Source: Leptolyngbyaceae cyanobacterium
Lineage (GTDB): Bacteria > Cyanobacteriota > Cyanobacteriia > Cyanobacteriales > Aerosakkonemataceae
Direction of reading: 5' to 3'
Length of the DNA stretch: 64,000 nucleotides
NCBI GenBank assembly: GCA_036703985.1
Contig: DATNQN010000002.1
Location: 1 to 64,000, forward strand
The stretch's first letter is position 1. Each line of letters begins with the position of its first letter. Made by a program: the position numbers and the translations under genes. A model generated the notes under the pieces. That model worked only from the letters and a program-made list of their open reading frames with translations, was not told the DNA's origin and ran no database searches. Below are positions 9,621 through 19,174 of the stretch, piece after piece.

Positions 9621-10451
9621 CTAGATCGATCGCTCAGCTGTTACTGCGTTTGTCACCTCATCGGTGTTTCCAGATGGGGTCAATGTTTCAACTAATGCTT
9701 TGAGTTTATCGTGGAAGTCGGTAGATGGGGGATTTGGGGTGAATTGGTCGATGGGTGGATGGTTAAAACTAAAGTTAACAAAGGTTTCCGGTTTTCCATC
9801 TGCCACTTGTTGGTGAGATTGATAATTTCCCACAGCGTCACTGCTCAAAGGAGAAAGTTGGGACTCTGACAAGGTTGATTTTTTCTCGATCGCAGTTTCA
9901 TCTAATTTGGGTCGAGATGGGGTAATTTCTGCGATGGCGACGCTGGAGTTGCCCCATTGTTCCTCTTGACTAGTTTGCAGCAATGCTTCAAAGGGAGTCG
10001 AGCTAGGAATTCCTTCGGATCGCTCTGACGAGCGATCGCAACATGGGCTGTAAATACTTGAATTTGAAAGATCTGTAATGCGATCGTCATCTTCAGGCCA
10101 TATTTCTGCTCTTTCAGCCCGACTAGCAAAGTTATCCTGGAGTTCTTGGGGTAATTTAGAGCAAATCAATCTTTCAAATTCGTACTTGAAGTGATAAAGC
10201 AATTGGTTGCGTCGCAGCCAAATCACCAAAATTTGCTCGACGGAAATCGCTTTATACCTCCCTTGATATAAAGCTTCGATGACTGCCAAACGAATCCAGT
10301 TAGCTGGATAATGGACAAGCCATCGTTCAACCAATTCACTCGATCGGTAGCCGCTCAAATCAAAACTGTAATTAGCTAAGAGCAGTGCAGCGGCGGCGGC
10401 ATCCGCATTATTTTCTAGCACTGGAGAGCTTATTTCTAGATTGCTCATCAA
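9621..10451 (-). CDS. Conserved cyanobacterial hypothetical protein
   Basis: I do not recognise a named family. The 276-residue protein has an ordered, helix-rich N-terminal part (about 15-115) with a D-L-S-G-Y segment, then YPANWIRLAVIEALYQGRYK and IWLRRNQLLYHFKYEFERLI. The remainder is a long polar, Ser/Pro-rich, probably disordered tail (120-245) ending in a short helix (DKLKALVETLT). There is no signal peptide or membrane segment. The mix of ordered head and disordered tail is seen in scaffold or DNA-associated proteins, but nothing here proves that. Two ATG codons in tandem (10451, 10448) can serve as start. Confidence 0.6.
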   Translation of the reverse strand: MMSNLEISSPVLENNADAAAAALLLANYSFDLSGYRSSELVERWLVHYPANWIRLAVIEALYQGRYKAISVEQILVIWLRRNQLLYHFKYEFERLICSKLPQELQDNFASRAERAEIWPEDDDRITDLSNSSIYSPCCDRSSERSEGIPSSTPFEALLQTSQEEQWGNSSVAIAEITPSRPKLDETAIEKKSTLSESQLSPLSSDAVGNYQSHQQVADGKPETFVNFSFNHPPIDQFTPNPPSTDFHDKLKALVETLTPSGNTDEVTNAVTAERSI

Positions 10452-10643
10452 CTATTAATAGGGCGGTGCAGAAACGACATGAGAGAAAGGGTGGGTGAGA
10501 GGGAGAGAAGGACAATTAATTTTCATATTTCATTAATGACCAAAGTTTAACCTGTCGGTTAGCACTCAAACTTGGTTTAATATTTTGGGGGATCTTCTTT
10601 ACCTGTTGCCTTACAAACTACCATTTATTAAAGCAATACCAAA

Positions 10644-10745
10644 CGATCGGTAGTGTAGACGGGAATGAAAACCTCTTGCTTTTAGCCTTTTTCTTCACCC
10701 TTCCTCTATGCGATCGGTTGTGTAAGCTGGATTGACCACCTCTTG
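10644..10745 (+). repeat. Pair of 35-bp direct repeats upstream of the ABC operon
   Basis: Copies at 10644-10678 and 10711-10745 match at about 28 of 35 positions, starting with CGATCGGT and ending with ACCTCTTG. A third ACCTCTTG lies at 10777-10784, just before the start codon. They sit in the 345-bp spacer ahead of the ABC operon and could be operator sites. This is inference. Confidence 0.5.
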
Positions 10746-10796
10746 TCCTATTCCTTTCCCCTAGTAGATGGTGACAACCTCTTGGAGTGAGAACAG

Positions 10797-11915
10797 ATGA
10801 TTGAAGTCGAGCATTTGTGCAAAATCTACGGTTCCACCCCGGCAATCCAAGATGTTACCTTTAAGGTTGAGCCGGGAGAAATTGTGGGATTTTTAGGGCC
10901 GAACGGAGCCGGAAAAACCACCACAATGCGGATTTTAGCTGGTTATTTACCAGCTACTAGCGGTACGGCAAGAGTTGCTGGGTACGATGTCCACGAGGAT
11001 TCGATGGCAGTACGGCAACGGATCGGCTATTTACCGGAAATACCGCCGTTATATCCCGATATGACGGTGGAAGCATTTTTATATTTTGTAACGCGGATTA
11101 AAGGTGTTTCGGCTGGCGATCGGGCTGATAAAGTAAACTCAGCCTTGAAACGCTGCAATCTGGAAGAAAAGCGAAAAGTACTGATTCGCAAGCTTTCCAA
11201 AGGTTTTCGACAACGAGTGGGCATCGCTCAAGCGATCGTCCACGACCCGCCAGCATTAATTTTAGATGAACCAACTGTAGGTTTAGATCCCCGCCAAATT
11301 ATTGAAGTCCGAAATTTAATTAAGAGTTTGGCTGGTAGCCACACGATTATTCTTTCTACCCACATTTTGCCGGAAGTAAGAATGACTTGCGATCGCGTGA
11401 CGATCATCAATCGCGGCAAAGTGGTAACCACCAATACACCAGAAAGTTTAGAAGCTAATCTCACCAGCGGATCGGGCTATGAAATAGAAATAGAAGGAGA
11501 TGCGGATATTGCCTTAGCCAGACTTTCCGCAGTGCCGGGAGTACATTTGGTAGAATCTATGGCGATACCCCATTTGCCAGAAAATCGCGTAGCCTATCGA
11601 ATTGTATCGGAACCAGGAGCAGAACCAGGGAAAGAAATAGCTAATGCTTTGGTGTCAGGTGGACTGGGATTATGGGAAATGCGACGCACTCGCGCCAGCT
11701 TAGAAGATGTATTCCTGGAATTGACAACATTAGAGAAATCCACATCCAGCGAATACGAAAGTGAGAGTAAAAAAAGCTCTAAAAAAGAAGAAATAGAACC
11801 AAATATAAACTTGATAAATAGCTTGGAAGAGCGAGTTGTCAATCAGTCTGAAACTGATGAAAAATCAGTGGAAACCGAGCCAGAAAGCGACCGAAAAAAG
11901 GAGGTAGAAAATTAG
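10797..11915 (+). CDS. ABC transporter ATP-binding protein, GldA/CcmA-like
   Basis: ATPase of an ABC-2 type exporter. The nucleotide-binding domain covers about 1-230 with Walker A GPNGAGKTT (about 35-43), signature LSKGFRQRVG, Walker B ALILDEPTVGLDP and the H-loop ILSTHIL. After residue 300 comes a charged tail rich in Glu, Lys and Ser, absent from typical family members of about 310 residues. The stop TAG is directly followed by the permease ATG, with the ribosome site AAGGAGGT (11898-11905) inside the end of this gene, so the two are translationally linked. Best match in concept is GldA of the GldAFG transporter; the transported substrate is unknown. Confidence 0.88.
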   Translation: MIEVEHLCKIYGSTPAIQDVTFKVEPGEIVGFLGPNGAGKTTTMRILAGYLPATSGTARVAGYDVHEDSMAVRQRIGYLPEIPPLYPDMTVEAFLYFVTRIKGVSAGDRADKVNSALKRCNLEEKRKVLIRKLSKGFRQRVGIAQAIVHDPPALILDEPTVGLDPRQIIEVRNLIKSLAGSHTIILSTHILPEVRMTCDRVTIINRGKVVTTNTPESLEANLTSGSGYEIEIEGDADIALARLSAVPGVHLVESMAIPHLPENRVAYRIVSEPGAEPGKEIANALVSGGLGLWEMRRTRASLEDVFLELTTLEKSTSSEYESESKKSSKKEEIEPNINLINSLEERVVNQSETDEKSVETEPESDRKKEVEN

Positions 11916-12710
11916 ATGCGAATAATTTTTGCCAACATTATGGCGATTTACCGTAAGGAGTTGCAGGGTTATTTTGCTTCCCCTTTAGCTTATGCGATCG
12001 CAGGAGTTTTCTGGTTTGTCGCTGGCTGCTTTTTCATGACTATTCTGTTGGGCGAACTCAATCAAGCCGCAGCGATCGATCGCCAGATGGGAGAAAGCGC
12101 TCCCCCCTTCGATGTAGCTTACAGAATATTACAAGGTTTCATGAACGTAATGGGTTCTTTTTCCCTATTCGTACTACCAATGCTTTCAATGGGACTTTAT
12201 GCAGAGGAACGCAAGCGGGGTACCCTGGAACTATTAGCTACCTCGCCAGTGACTAATTGGGCAGTAGCAGTAGGCAAACTATTAGGGGTATTAACCTTTT
12301 TCACTGCGATCGTATTACCAGTATTGATTTATGAAACGATGGTTTTGAATGCTGCTGATACCCCAGTACCTCCAGGAGTACCTTTATTAGCCCATTTAGG
12401 ATTAATCTTATTGGCTGCTAGCGTTTTATCATTAGGAATGTTTATTTCCTCCCTGACTGACAGTACGGTTTTGGCAGCAATTTTTACTTTTGCTGGTGTC
12501 TTGCTGCTGTGGATCGTCGATTTTTTTGCTAGTGCTTGGGGCGGTAATGTAGGAGCAGTGTTAAATTATCTATCCTTGCTGAAGCATTATAGCAATTTAG
12601 TGCAAGGAGTTTTCGATACTAGCAGTTTGGTATTCTTTGCTAGTTTTATTGCCTTGGGAGTTTTTCTGACTGCTCAATCGATCGATACCTTCCGCTTCCA
12701 ACGCTCGTAA
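11916..12710 (+). CDS. ABC-2 type permease, GldF-like
   Basis: A 264-residue inner-membrane protein with six predicted membrane segments. It has the ABC-2 permease hallmark AEERKRGTLELLATSPVTNW between segments 2 and 3. It pairs with the upstream ATPase and abuts it with zero spacing, using a strong ribosome site at 11898-11905. The N-terminus (YRKELQGYFASPLAYAI) and overall order match GldF-type permeases. In Bacteroidetes GldF acts with GldA and GldG in gliding motility; in cyanobacteria the role has not been shown, and I make no claim on motility. Confidence 0.87.
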   Translation: MRIIFANIMAIYRKELQGYFASPLAYAIAGVFWFVAGCFFMTILLGELNQAAAIDRQMGESAPPFDVAYRILQGFMNVMGSFSLFVLPMLSMGLYAEERKRGTLELLATSPVTNWAVAVGKLLGVLTFFTAIVLPVLIYETMVLNAADTPVPPGVPLLAHLGLILLAASVLSLGMFISSLTDSTVLAAIFTFAGVLLLWIVDFFASAWGGNVGAVLNYLSLLKHYSNLVQGVFDTSSLVFFASFIALGVFLTAQSIDTFRFQRS

Positions 12711-12843
12711 ACGATTGTAGTCAAACAGAGAGAAAAGAATGAAATTGGTGAGTTATTTCTGTGGTACTACCGAATTAAATCTGCATTAGTAAATCAAATT
12801 CATAATGAAAAAATTTGACAAATGACAAACGAATAATTAGCCA

Positions 12844-14454
12844 ATGAATACTTTTAAGTTCAGCCAAAAATATGGGAAATATCTGTTTTGGATCGGACTA
12901 ATGCTGATCGTAATGGGTATATCAGCTTGGTTCGTATCAGGTAAATGGTTACCCATACCTTTAGCGTTAGTAATTGCGGGAATAGTAGCAACCGGAATTT
13001 GGTTGCTGACTTTAGATAGCGTTGATTTAACTGCTGCCTCTCAAACATTTTGGGGACGACGTTCGACGCAAACAGGTACTAATGCGTTAGCTGCTACAAT
13101 TTCCGCGATCGCAATTTTAGCGATTATCAATTTTGTGGGAGTACGCTATTCAGCGCGGTTTGATTTAACAGAAAATCAACTGTTTAGCTTGTCGCCCCAA
13201 TCCCAAAAAATAGTTCAAAATTTAACTCAGCCCGTGAAGGTGTGGGTATTCGATCGCACTCCCCATCCTGAAGACCAACAATTATTAGATAATTATCAGC
13301 GATTGGGAGCTAATTTTCGCTACGAATACGTCGATCCTAATGCTAATCCAGGATTAGCTAACAAATTTAATGCTAGAGAAGGTGGCGAAGTTTATTTAGA
13401 GTTAGGTCAGAAACAAAAATTCGTTCAAAGAATCGATCGAGACCAACAATTATCCGAAGAAACGATTTCCAGCAGCATCCAACAAATTCAGAGCGATCGC
13501 AATTCTATAGTTTACTTCCTGCAAGGTCACGGCGAACACCCACTAGAATCTCTCCAAAATGGATTATCTGATGCTACCAAATACTTAGAACAGAAAAATT
13601 TCACCAGTAAATCCCTTAATTTGGCCGAACGTTCTTCAGTTCCTCAAGATGCTTCAGTAGTAGTAATTGCAGGGCCAAAACGAGCCTTATTAGAGCAAGA
13701 AGTGAATGTTTTGCGTGATTATCTTAACCGAGGTGGCAGCGTTCTCCTCATGCTCGATCCGAATACCGACGTAGCTTTGGATAAGTTACTAAATGATTGG
13801 GGTGTCAAACTAGAAAACCGTTTGGCTGTCGATGCTTCTGACGATGGAAGACTGCTAGGATTAGGACCAGCTACTCCCATCGTAACGAATTATGGTAATC
13901 ATCCAATTACCAAAGATTTTGGCAACGGCATTTCTTTTTATCAACTAGCACGTCCCATTGCGATCGAATCGGTGAAAGATGTCACGGCAACTCCCCTTTT
14001 ATTAACCAGTCAGGATAGTTGGGGAGAAAGCGATATCCAAAACAAGGAATTAAATTTCGATTCAAAAACCGATATTCAAGGGCCTTTAACTTTGGGAGTT
14101 GCTCTTAGTAAAAAAATTGAGTCGAAGCCCGCTCCTCAACCAACACCAGCTTCCCCTAACGCGGAAAATTTATCACAAAACTCAAAAGAAAGTCGTTTGG
14201 TCGTCATCGGTAATTCTCAATTTGCTACTGATGGAAAATTCGGTCAGCAGTTAAATGGAGACGTATTTCTTAATTCAGTGAGTTGGTTAAGTCAACAAGA
14301 AAATCAAACTCTTTCCATTCGTCCCAAACAGCCAAATAAGCGGCGAATAAATATCACAATTGCCCAAGCTAGCTTATTAGCTTGGATTAGCGTGGTGATT
14401 TTACCTTTAATCGGTTTCGGTGCTGCTGGTTGGCTTTGGTGGCGGCGGCGGTAA
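12844..14454 (+). CDS. GldG-like ABC auxiliary membrane protein
   Basis: A 536-residue protein with three N-terminal membrane segments (about 14-34, 37-56, 80-100) and one C-terminal segment (about 510-530) ending in WWRRR. The large extracytoplasmic part has the GldG/DUF4350-like fold region beginning SARFDLTENQLFSLSPQS, then VVVIAGPKRALLEQEVNVLRDYLNRGGSVLLMLDP, typical of this ABC-associated family. It follows the GldF-like permease after 133 bp and precedes the DUF4340 gene. Together the four genes form the cluster common to many bacteria for an uncharacterised exporter. A Pro/Ala linker near 420-435 is low complexity. Confidence 0.85.
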   Translation: MNTFKFSQKYGKYLFWIGLMLIVMGISAWFVSGKWLPIPLALVIAGIVATGIWLLTLDSVDLTAASQTFWGRRSTQTGTNALAATISAIAILAIINFVGVRYSARFDLTENQLFSLSPQSQKIVQNLTQPVKVWVFDRTPHPEDQQLLDNYQRLGANFRYEYVDPNANPGLANKFNAREGGEVYLELGQKQKFVQRIDRDQQLSEETISSSIQQIQSDRNSIVYFLQGHGEHPLESLQNGLSDATKYLEQKNFTSKSLNLAERSSVPQDASVVVIAGPKRALLEQEVNVLRDYLNRGGSVLLMLDPNTDVALDKLLNDWGVKLENRLAVDASDDGRLLGLGPATPIVTNYGNHPITKDFGNGISFYQLARPIAIESVKDVTATPLLLTSQDSWGESDIQNKELNFDSKTDIQGPLTLGVALSKKIESKPAPQPTPASPNAENLSQNSKESRLVVIGNSQFATDGKFGQQLNGDVFLNSVSWLSQQENQTLSIRPKQPNKRRINITIAQASLLAWISVVILPLIGFGAAGWLWWRRR

Positions 14455-14593
14455 CCTTTTAGTCATTTAATTGATGTTTGGCTGATGGGAAGTTGTGGAG
14501 ATGGGAAACGACAGGAGAACATATTTTTATAATTTTCTTTCCCATTTTCCTTCCCTCTAACACCTGTCAGATTAAGGTTGGTGGTTGTTAAAT

Positions 14594-15400
14594 ATGAAGT
14601 TCCAAAAATCTACGCTCATTTTGATTTTTTTAGCCCTATTTATGGGCGGAGTAGTCTATATATGGGAAAAAGAAGGAAGACCGCAAATAGAAGCGGCCAA
14701 AGCAAAAGAAAATTTAATTTTTGACTTTCAAGAAAAAGATGTTCAGTCTGTACTCCTCAAAACTAAAAATCTAACTCTTCAATTTGACAAAAATATCCAA
14801 AACCAAAAAGATCGATCTGCGCCTAAGTGGTTGCTGAAAATATTGGAAAATACTCCAGCAACCGCAACCGAGCAGGCAAAAGATAGTAAACCTACGCCTT
14901 CTCCAGAAGCTAAACCAACCGAGCAGGCAAAAGATAGTAAATCTACGCCTTCTCCAGAAGCTAAACCAACTGATGAAGCAAAAGAAAGAAAAGAATTAGC
15001 AGCAAATGAAGCATATGTATCTTATTTGCTGAACTTGCTAGCCAAATCAAAAGGCGATCGCATTATTGCCGATCCTCGGATCGAAGATGGTTTAGATAAT
15101 CCTTTGGCAACTGTGGAAGTAAAGTTAAATAATAAGCAAACCCATCAACTAATCTTGGGTAATTCTAATTTTAATAATACTTCTCTGTATGCACTAGCCG
15201 ATCCTCCCCAACAATTAGAAGAACCACTAAAATTAGTTTTGGTACCAACTGACTTTAAGTATGCCGTAGATCGGCCTTTGTCGGAATGGCAGCAAGAAGA
15301 ACAGCAAAAGCAAAGTACAACTCAAAATACAGGGAAATCTTCTTCCAATAGTTCCCAAAAAGACGATAAGGAAAAATATGACAAAGGTAAAACAAATTAA
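14594..15400 (+). CDS. DUF4340 domain protein with internal 17-residue repeat
   Basis: A membrane-anchored protein with one N-terminal hydrophobic segment (about 7-22) and an extracytoplasmic DUF4340 domain; members typically sit beside GldG-type genes, as here. The frame is open to TTG 14585, but ATG 14594 begins MKFQKSTL and gives a clean anchor, so I use it. Between the first and second halves of the domain lies a tandem repeat of the 17-residue unit T-E-Q-A-K-D-S-K-P/S-T-P-S-P-E-A-K-P, then a third degenerate unit. At about 268 residues it is shorter than many family members. The C-terminus is a Lys/Ser/Gln-rich low-complexity tail. Confidence 0.75.
   Translation: MKFQKSTLILIFLALFMGGVVYIWEKEGRPQIEAAKAKENLIFDFQEKDVQSVLLKTKNLTLQFDKNIQNQKDRSAPKWLLKILENTPATATEQAKDSKPTPSPEAKPTEQAKDSKSTPSPEAKPTDEAKERKELAANEAYVSYLLNLLAKSKGDRIIADPRIEDGLDNPLATVEVKLNNKQTHQLILGNSNFNNTSLYALADPPQQLEEPLKLVLVPTDFKYAVDRPLSEWQQEEQQKQSTTQNTGKSSSNSSQKDDKEKYDKGKTN
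14867..14968 (+). repeat. Tandem 51-bp coding repeat
   Basis: Two nearly identical 51-bp units (14867-14917 and 14918-14968) in frame within the DUF4340 gene, with only a C-to-T type difference changing Pro to Ser. The unit length is a multiple of three, so copy changes would keep the frame. The near identity suggests a recent duplication. Confidence 0.85.
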
Positions 15401-15463
15401 ATTGTAAGTTGGGTTAAATTATAGGTAGGGTCTAGACTCTAGCTATAACTACCTAATTATTTT

Positions 15464-18400
15464 TCAGCTTAAAGTGTGGCGAATCTCTTCTAGCAACTCT
15501 TCCATTGATAAAGAAGTCGGTAAAATTTTAGCAGCCACTTCTCTGACTACAGGCTCCAAGAATTCGATAGAGGAAGTAACAGAAGGAGAAAAATTTTCCG
15601 TTGTATTGTCAGTATTAAAATGTTTTGCCAACACTAAAGTAGGAGGTTTTTGCCCAATACATCGCAAACTATCAAAAGCTTGAACTAATACCGAATAATC
15701 TGGTAAAGAATTTCCCAAATCAATTAATAACAAATCAATGCTATGGTGCTGAACTTGACGTAAAACCTCCGCCCAAGAATGACCGACAATAGCTTTGAAT
15801 TCAGCCGTTTGTAAATATTGAATTAAGGCTTGCAGCCATTCAGATCGTTTTTTATGACTAGATGCGATCGCAGATAAATTATGTTCTTGATTAGCTGGGC
15901 TATCACTAGAAGTGCTTTCTATCTTGTTAAGAGATTTTCTTAAATCTGGCAAATTGGCAATATCCACGACCAAAATAGTTGGCTTGCAGGTCATCCCGGC
16001 TGCCACTTGAATTGCTTCTAACAAAGTGGTGGTTTCTGATGAAGATTCTCGAGTTGGCAAGCAAGGAAATACCTGCAATGGTAATTGACCGTTTTGAAAG
16101 CTTACTTGCATCGCTGCTTGAGCCATTTGCTCGTCTAGAATAACCAAAGGCAAACTGGCTAAAGCGTCTCGCTGGCTCAGCTGTTCAATATAAATAGAAG
16201 AATTGGCAACTCTACCATCCAGCAACACTACATCAGGCTGCCAAATGCGTGCGAGGAGTTCCCCTTGTTCCAAATCGTCAGCCTCTAAAACTCGGTAGTT
16301 ATATTGATGCAGTAGCCTGCTTAAATCTGGATGGAGATGGGAGAGAGTACGATCGTTTTCCGGATACTGAGAATGTTCTTCGGAGGAAATTTCTAAACTA
16401 GAAATTTCCTCTCCTATTTGGTTGCGATCGTTAGAAGAAACTACCCCTCGATCGACCGAATTAACGCAAATCCTCAAAATAGTTAAACCAGTACCAGCAG
16501 GTTGCCCTTTTTCTGCAACTTTATTGGGTATTACGATAGTTTCTAAAACGGTTTGTAACGCATCAATTTGTACTGGCAAACTCAAAAAACTATCGGCTCG
16601 CTTGCTGTAAGCATACTCTTTTTCTGCTACCGTAGCAGTTACGATTACCGGAATATGTTGAGTTTGGGCAGATGCTTTTAGTAAGGTTAAAACATCCCAA
16701 CCAGAAAGTAGGGGAAGTAGTGGATTGAGGAAGATCGCGCATGGCTGCAACCGTCGTGCTTTTTCTAAAGCTTCGGTACCAGAACGAGCGATGACGATTC
16801 GATAGCCTAAACCTAATAGTTGTTGGCTCAAATCTTCAATCAATTTGGGCGTTGCTTCTACCAGTAACACTATTCGGGAAGGAATAGTTGGATGTGAAAC
16901 GGTTACTTCTGTTTCTCCATAAACTGGAGAGGATAAGTGATGGGTAGTAGAATATAAATATTGGTCAGCCTCTTCAGTAGGGTTATTTTTATGCTCGCTT
17001 GTTTTCCATGTTTTTTTAGGCGGGCTGGGAGGTAGTAGGAGTGTAAATTCGCTGCCCGTGCCTACTTTGGAAATAAAGGTAACATCGCCACCATGCAGAC
17101 GAGCTAAACGTTGAGTTAATACCAGCCCCAATCCGGTGCCATCAAACTGACGAGTGAGCGGATTTTCTAATTGTTGAAATTTTTGAAAAATGAGGTGCTG
17201 TTTGCGATCGGGAATGCCTATTCCAGTATCCCAAACGGTAAAAGCAATCCAACCTTCCCAACGACTTACCCGCAAGCCGATCGCGCCATTTTCTTCAGTA
17301 AATTTGAGTCCGTTAGAAATCAGGTTCACCAGCATTTGACGCAAGCGCAGTTCGTCAGCGATCAAACTATCTAAACCAGGTTCGATTAATAAGGTAAAGT
17401 TAGGTTCTCTAGTAGAAGCATTAAGTTCTTCTTCTTCTGTTTTGTTTTTTCCGAGGTAGAGTTGTCGTGCTTGTTGGTAGGCGCGATCGCAAACTGCCAA
17501 AATATCCACTGGCGCTAGAGTTAACTCTAGTTGACCGGTTTCCATACGCGTGAGATCCAAAATATCGTTAACTACCGTCATCAAATGGCGGGCGCTTTGA
17601 TGGATTAATTTGGTGTAGCGAATTTGGCGATCGTTTAGTTCTCCTAATAACTGATCCTTCAGCAAACTAGATAATCCCAATACAGCAGTTAAAGGAGTTT
17701 TCAGTTCGTGACTAATGCAAGCTAAAAATTCATCCTTTAGACGGTTGAGTTGAATTAAATCAGCATTTTTAGCTGCTAATTCTTTGGCAACTTGCTGTTG
17801 TTCGGTGACATCTGTAGCTAACATCAGCCACAAGCTATTATTCGGAATTTTTTGTTGGCTTTTTTGCTGAGTCAGCTTTAACTTTAGTGCTTCGTATTGA
17901 CTGCGATAGGATGAATAGCCACTTTCGTGGGGAGTTCTCAAGATGGGGGGTACTACTCCCGTATCATCATTGTTGGCACCGATGGTTGCTAAATGAAGGT
18001 TTTCCGCAGACAGGATTTCTTCTAGTACGGTTTTGGGATTAAACTTATCTGCCCATAATACTTCCGGGTTGGCTAAAAAATTATCGAGGGGAATTTTGAC
18101 AAATTGCCAGACTCTCTCCGAACCATTTTGCATGGTGCAGACACAAAAACAGGTGTTGGGATGATTACCCAGATGGCATACTTGAGGCAAAGGGCCATCA
18201 AGGGAGGAATCCAGACGATCGCTTTCTTCCCATTTTGGTAGGGAAGCAGACAAGGTGGAAAAGTCAAAATTGCTAAAGGTGGAAACCCTTTGCGTCCAAT
18301 CTCCTATTTTGCTAGCTTCTCCTGAGTTCGGTACTTTTTCTAATAGTGCGGCAGCTTCTCTTTTAATTAATTCCGGATCGGCGAGCGCTCCGAAATGCTG

Positions 18401-19174
18401 ACGCCATGCGAAATTTTGGCTGATCGATCGCCCGTTGCTAGTTTGCAACATAATAGGCAAAGGTAACCGCTCCAGAAGTTCTACTAAGGGAGAGAGCGAG
18501 CTTAGAGAATTATTAGTATTTTGGCTAACCCCTGATAAAGTGGCGGTTGAATGCTCCAAGGAGGGATTATCGGGTAAAGTTTCGGGAATTATGCCTTTAG
18601 CAACAAATTGCAATAGATATTCGCTGTCGAGCAAACCGAGAAATTTACCTGCTTTGTCTACCAGTGCCCAGTCAGAGAATGAGTTGGTTTTGCGATCGGA
18701 CTCTTGCAAGTACGGCCAGAATTGCTTGAGGGTAAGCTCGGCTGGTACGATCGCTAATGGTTGTACGATCGATAAGCCGAGGTCGGATAGGGATTGTCTT
18801 AAATTCAGTTCTGGCTGGGAAGTTTCGTCAATTGCAGATTCAGCATCTGTAGGAAAGTCGATTTCTTGGTTTTTTCCTTTTTCTGGCTCCTTTAATGGCA
18901 GCCCGATTCCTACCCCCAAATAGGGCAACAAGCTACTCAAGTATAGGACTCCCAGAGGACGCTGCTGTTCGTTTACTACTACTAGACGATCTGTATAACA
19001 ACTTTGGTTTTTAGCGGTATTGCTTTTCACCTGGCTGAAAATTCCCAGCACGGTGGCGATGTTCATCCTCTGCGTGCAGGTAGGAACATTCGCAATAAAT
19101 TTTTTTAAGCTGGGAGTAGGCATGGGTATATGCTTTTTGGTTAGCAGTTCAAAAAAGCTAGAAACGCCTCCCAT
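15464..19174 (-). CDS. Hybrid histidine kinase with CBS-like N-terminus and three receiver-like domains
   Basis: A 1236-residue cytoplasmic hybrid kinase, divergent from kaiA. N-terminal CBS-like pair (about 30-90 and 140-195), a PAS-like segment (about 225-290), HisKA with CISHELKTPL (phospho-acceptor His489), and HATPase (about 590-710) with FDGTGLGLVLTQRL. Three receiver-like domains follow. The first (about 765-885) has Asn817 where the phospho-Asp should be and lacks the conserved Lys, so it is a pseudo-receiver. The second has VVLLDGRV and the third LLLIDLGN with Asp in place. The start may be ATG 19174 or ATG 19123. Placement next to kaiABC and the pseudo-receiver recall clock input/output kinases such as CikA, but it is not CikA itself (no phytochrome-like GAF). 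Confidence 0.85.
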   Translation of the reverse strand: MGGVSSFFELLTKKHIPMPTPSLKKFIANVPTCTQRMNIATVLGIFSQVKSNTAKNQSCYTDRLVVVNEQQRPLGVLYLSSLLPYLGVGIGLPLKEPEKGKNQEIDFPTDAESAIDETSQPELNLRQSLSDLGLSIVQPLAIVPAELTLKQFWPYLQESDRKTNSFSDWALVDKAGKFLGLLDSEYLLQFVAKGIIPETLPDNPSLEHSTATLSGVSQNTNNSLSSLSPLVELLERLPLPIMLQTSNGRSISQNFAWRQHFGALADPELIKREAAALLEKVPNSGEASKIGDWTQRVSTFSNFDFSTLSASLPKWEESDRLDSSLDGPLPQVCHLGNHPNTCFCVCTMQNGSERVWQFVKIPLDNFLANPEVLWADKFNPKTVLEEILSAENLHLATIGANNDDTGVVPPILRTPHESGYSSYRSQYEALKLKLTQQKSQQKIPNNSLWLMLATDVTEQQQVAKELAAKNADLIQLNRLKDEFLACISHELKTPLTAVLGLSSLLKDQLLGELNDRQIRYTKLIHQSARHLMTVVNDILDLTRMETGQLELTLAPVDILAVCDRAYQQARQLYLGKNKTEEEELNASTREPNFTLLIEPGLDSLIADELRLRQMLVNLISNGLKFTEENGAIGLRVSRWEGWIAFTVWDTGIGIPDRKQHLIFQKFQQLENPLTRQFDGTGLGLVLTQRLARLHGGDVTFISKVGTGSEFTLLLPPSPPKKTWKTSEHKNNPTEEADQYLYSTTHHLSSPVYGETEVTVSHPTIPSRIVLLVEATPKLIEDLSQQLLGLGYRIVIARSGTEALEKARRLQPCAIFLNPLLPLLSGWDVLTLLKASAQTQHIPVIVTATVAEKEYAYSKRADSFLSLPVQIDALQTVLETIVIPNKVAEKGQPAGTGLTILRICVNSVDRGVVSSNDRNQIGEEISSLEISSEEHSQYPENDRTLSHLHPDLSRLLHQYNYRVLEADDLEQGELLARIWQPDVVLLDGRVANSSIYIEQLSQRDALASLPLVILDEQMAQAAMQVSFQNGQLPLQVFPCLPTRESSSETTTLLEAIQVAAGMTCKPTILVVDIANLPDLRKSLNKIESTSSDSPANQEHNLSAIASSHKKRSEWLQALIQYLQTAEFKAIVGHSWAEVLRQVQHHSIDLLLIDLGNSLPDYSVLVQAFDSLRCIGQKPPTLVLAKHFNTDNTTENFSPSVTSSIEFLEPVVREVAAKILPTSLSMEELLEEIRHTLS

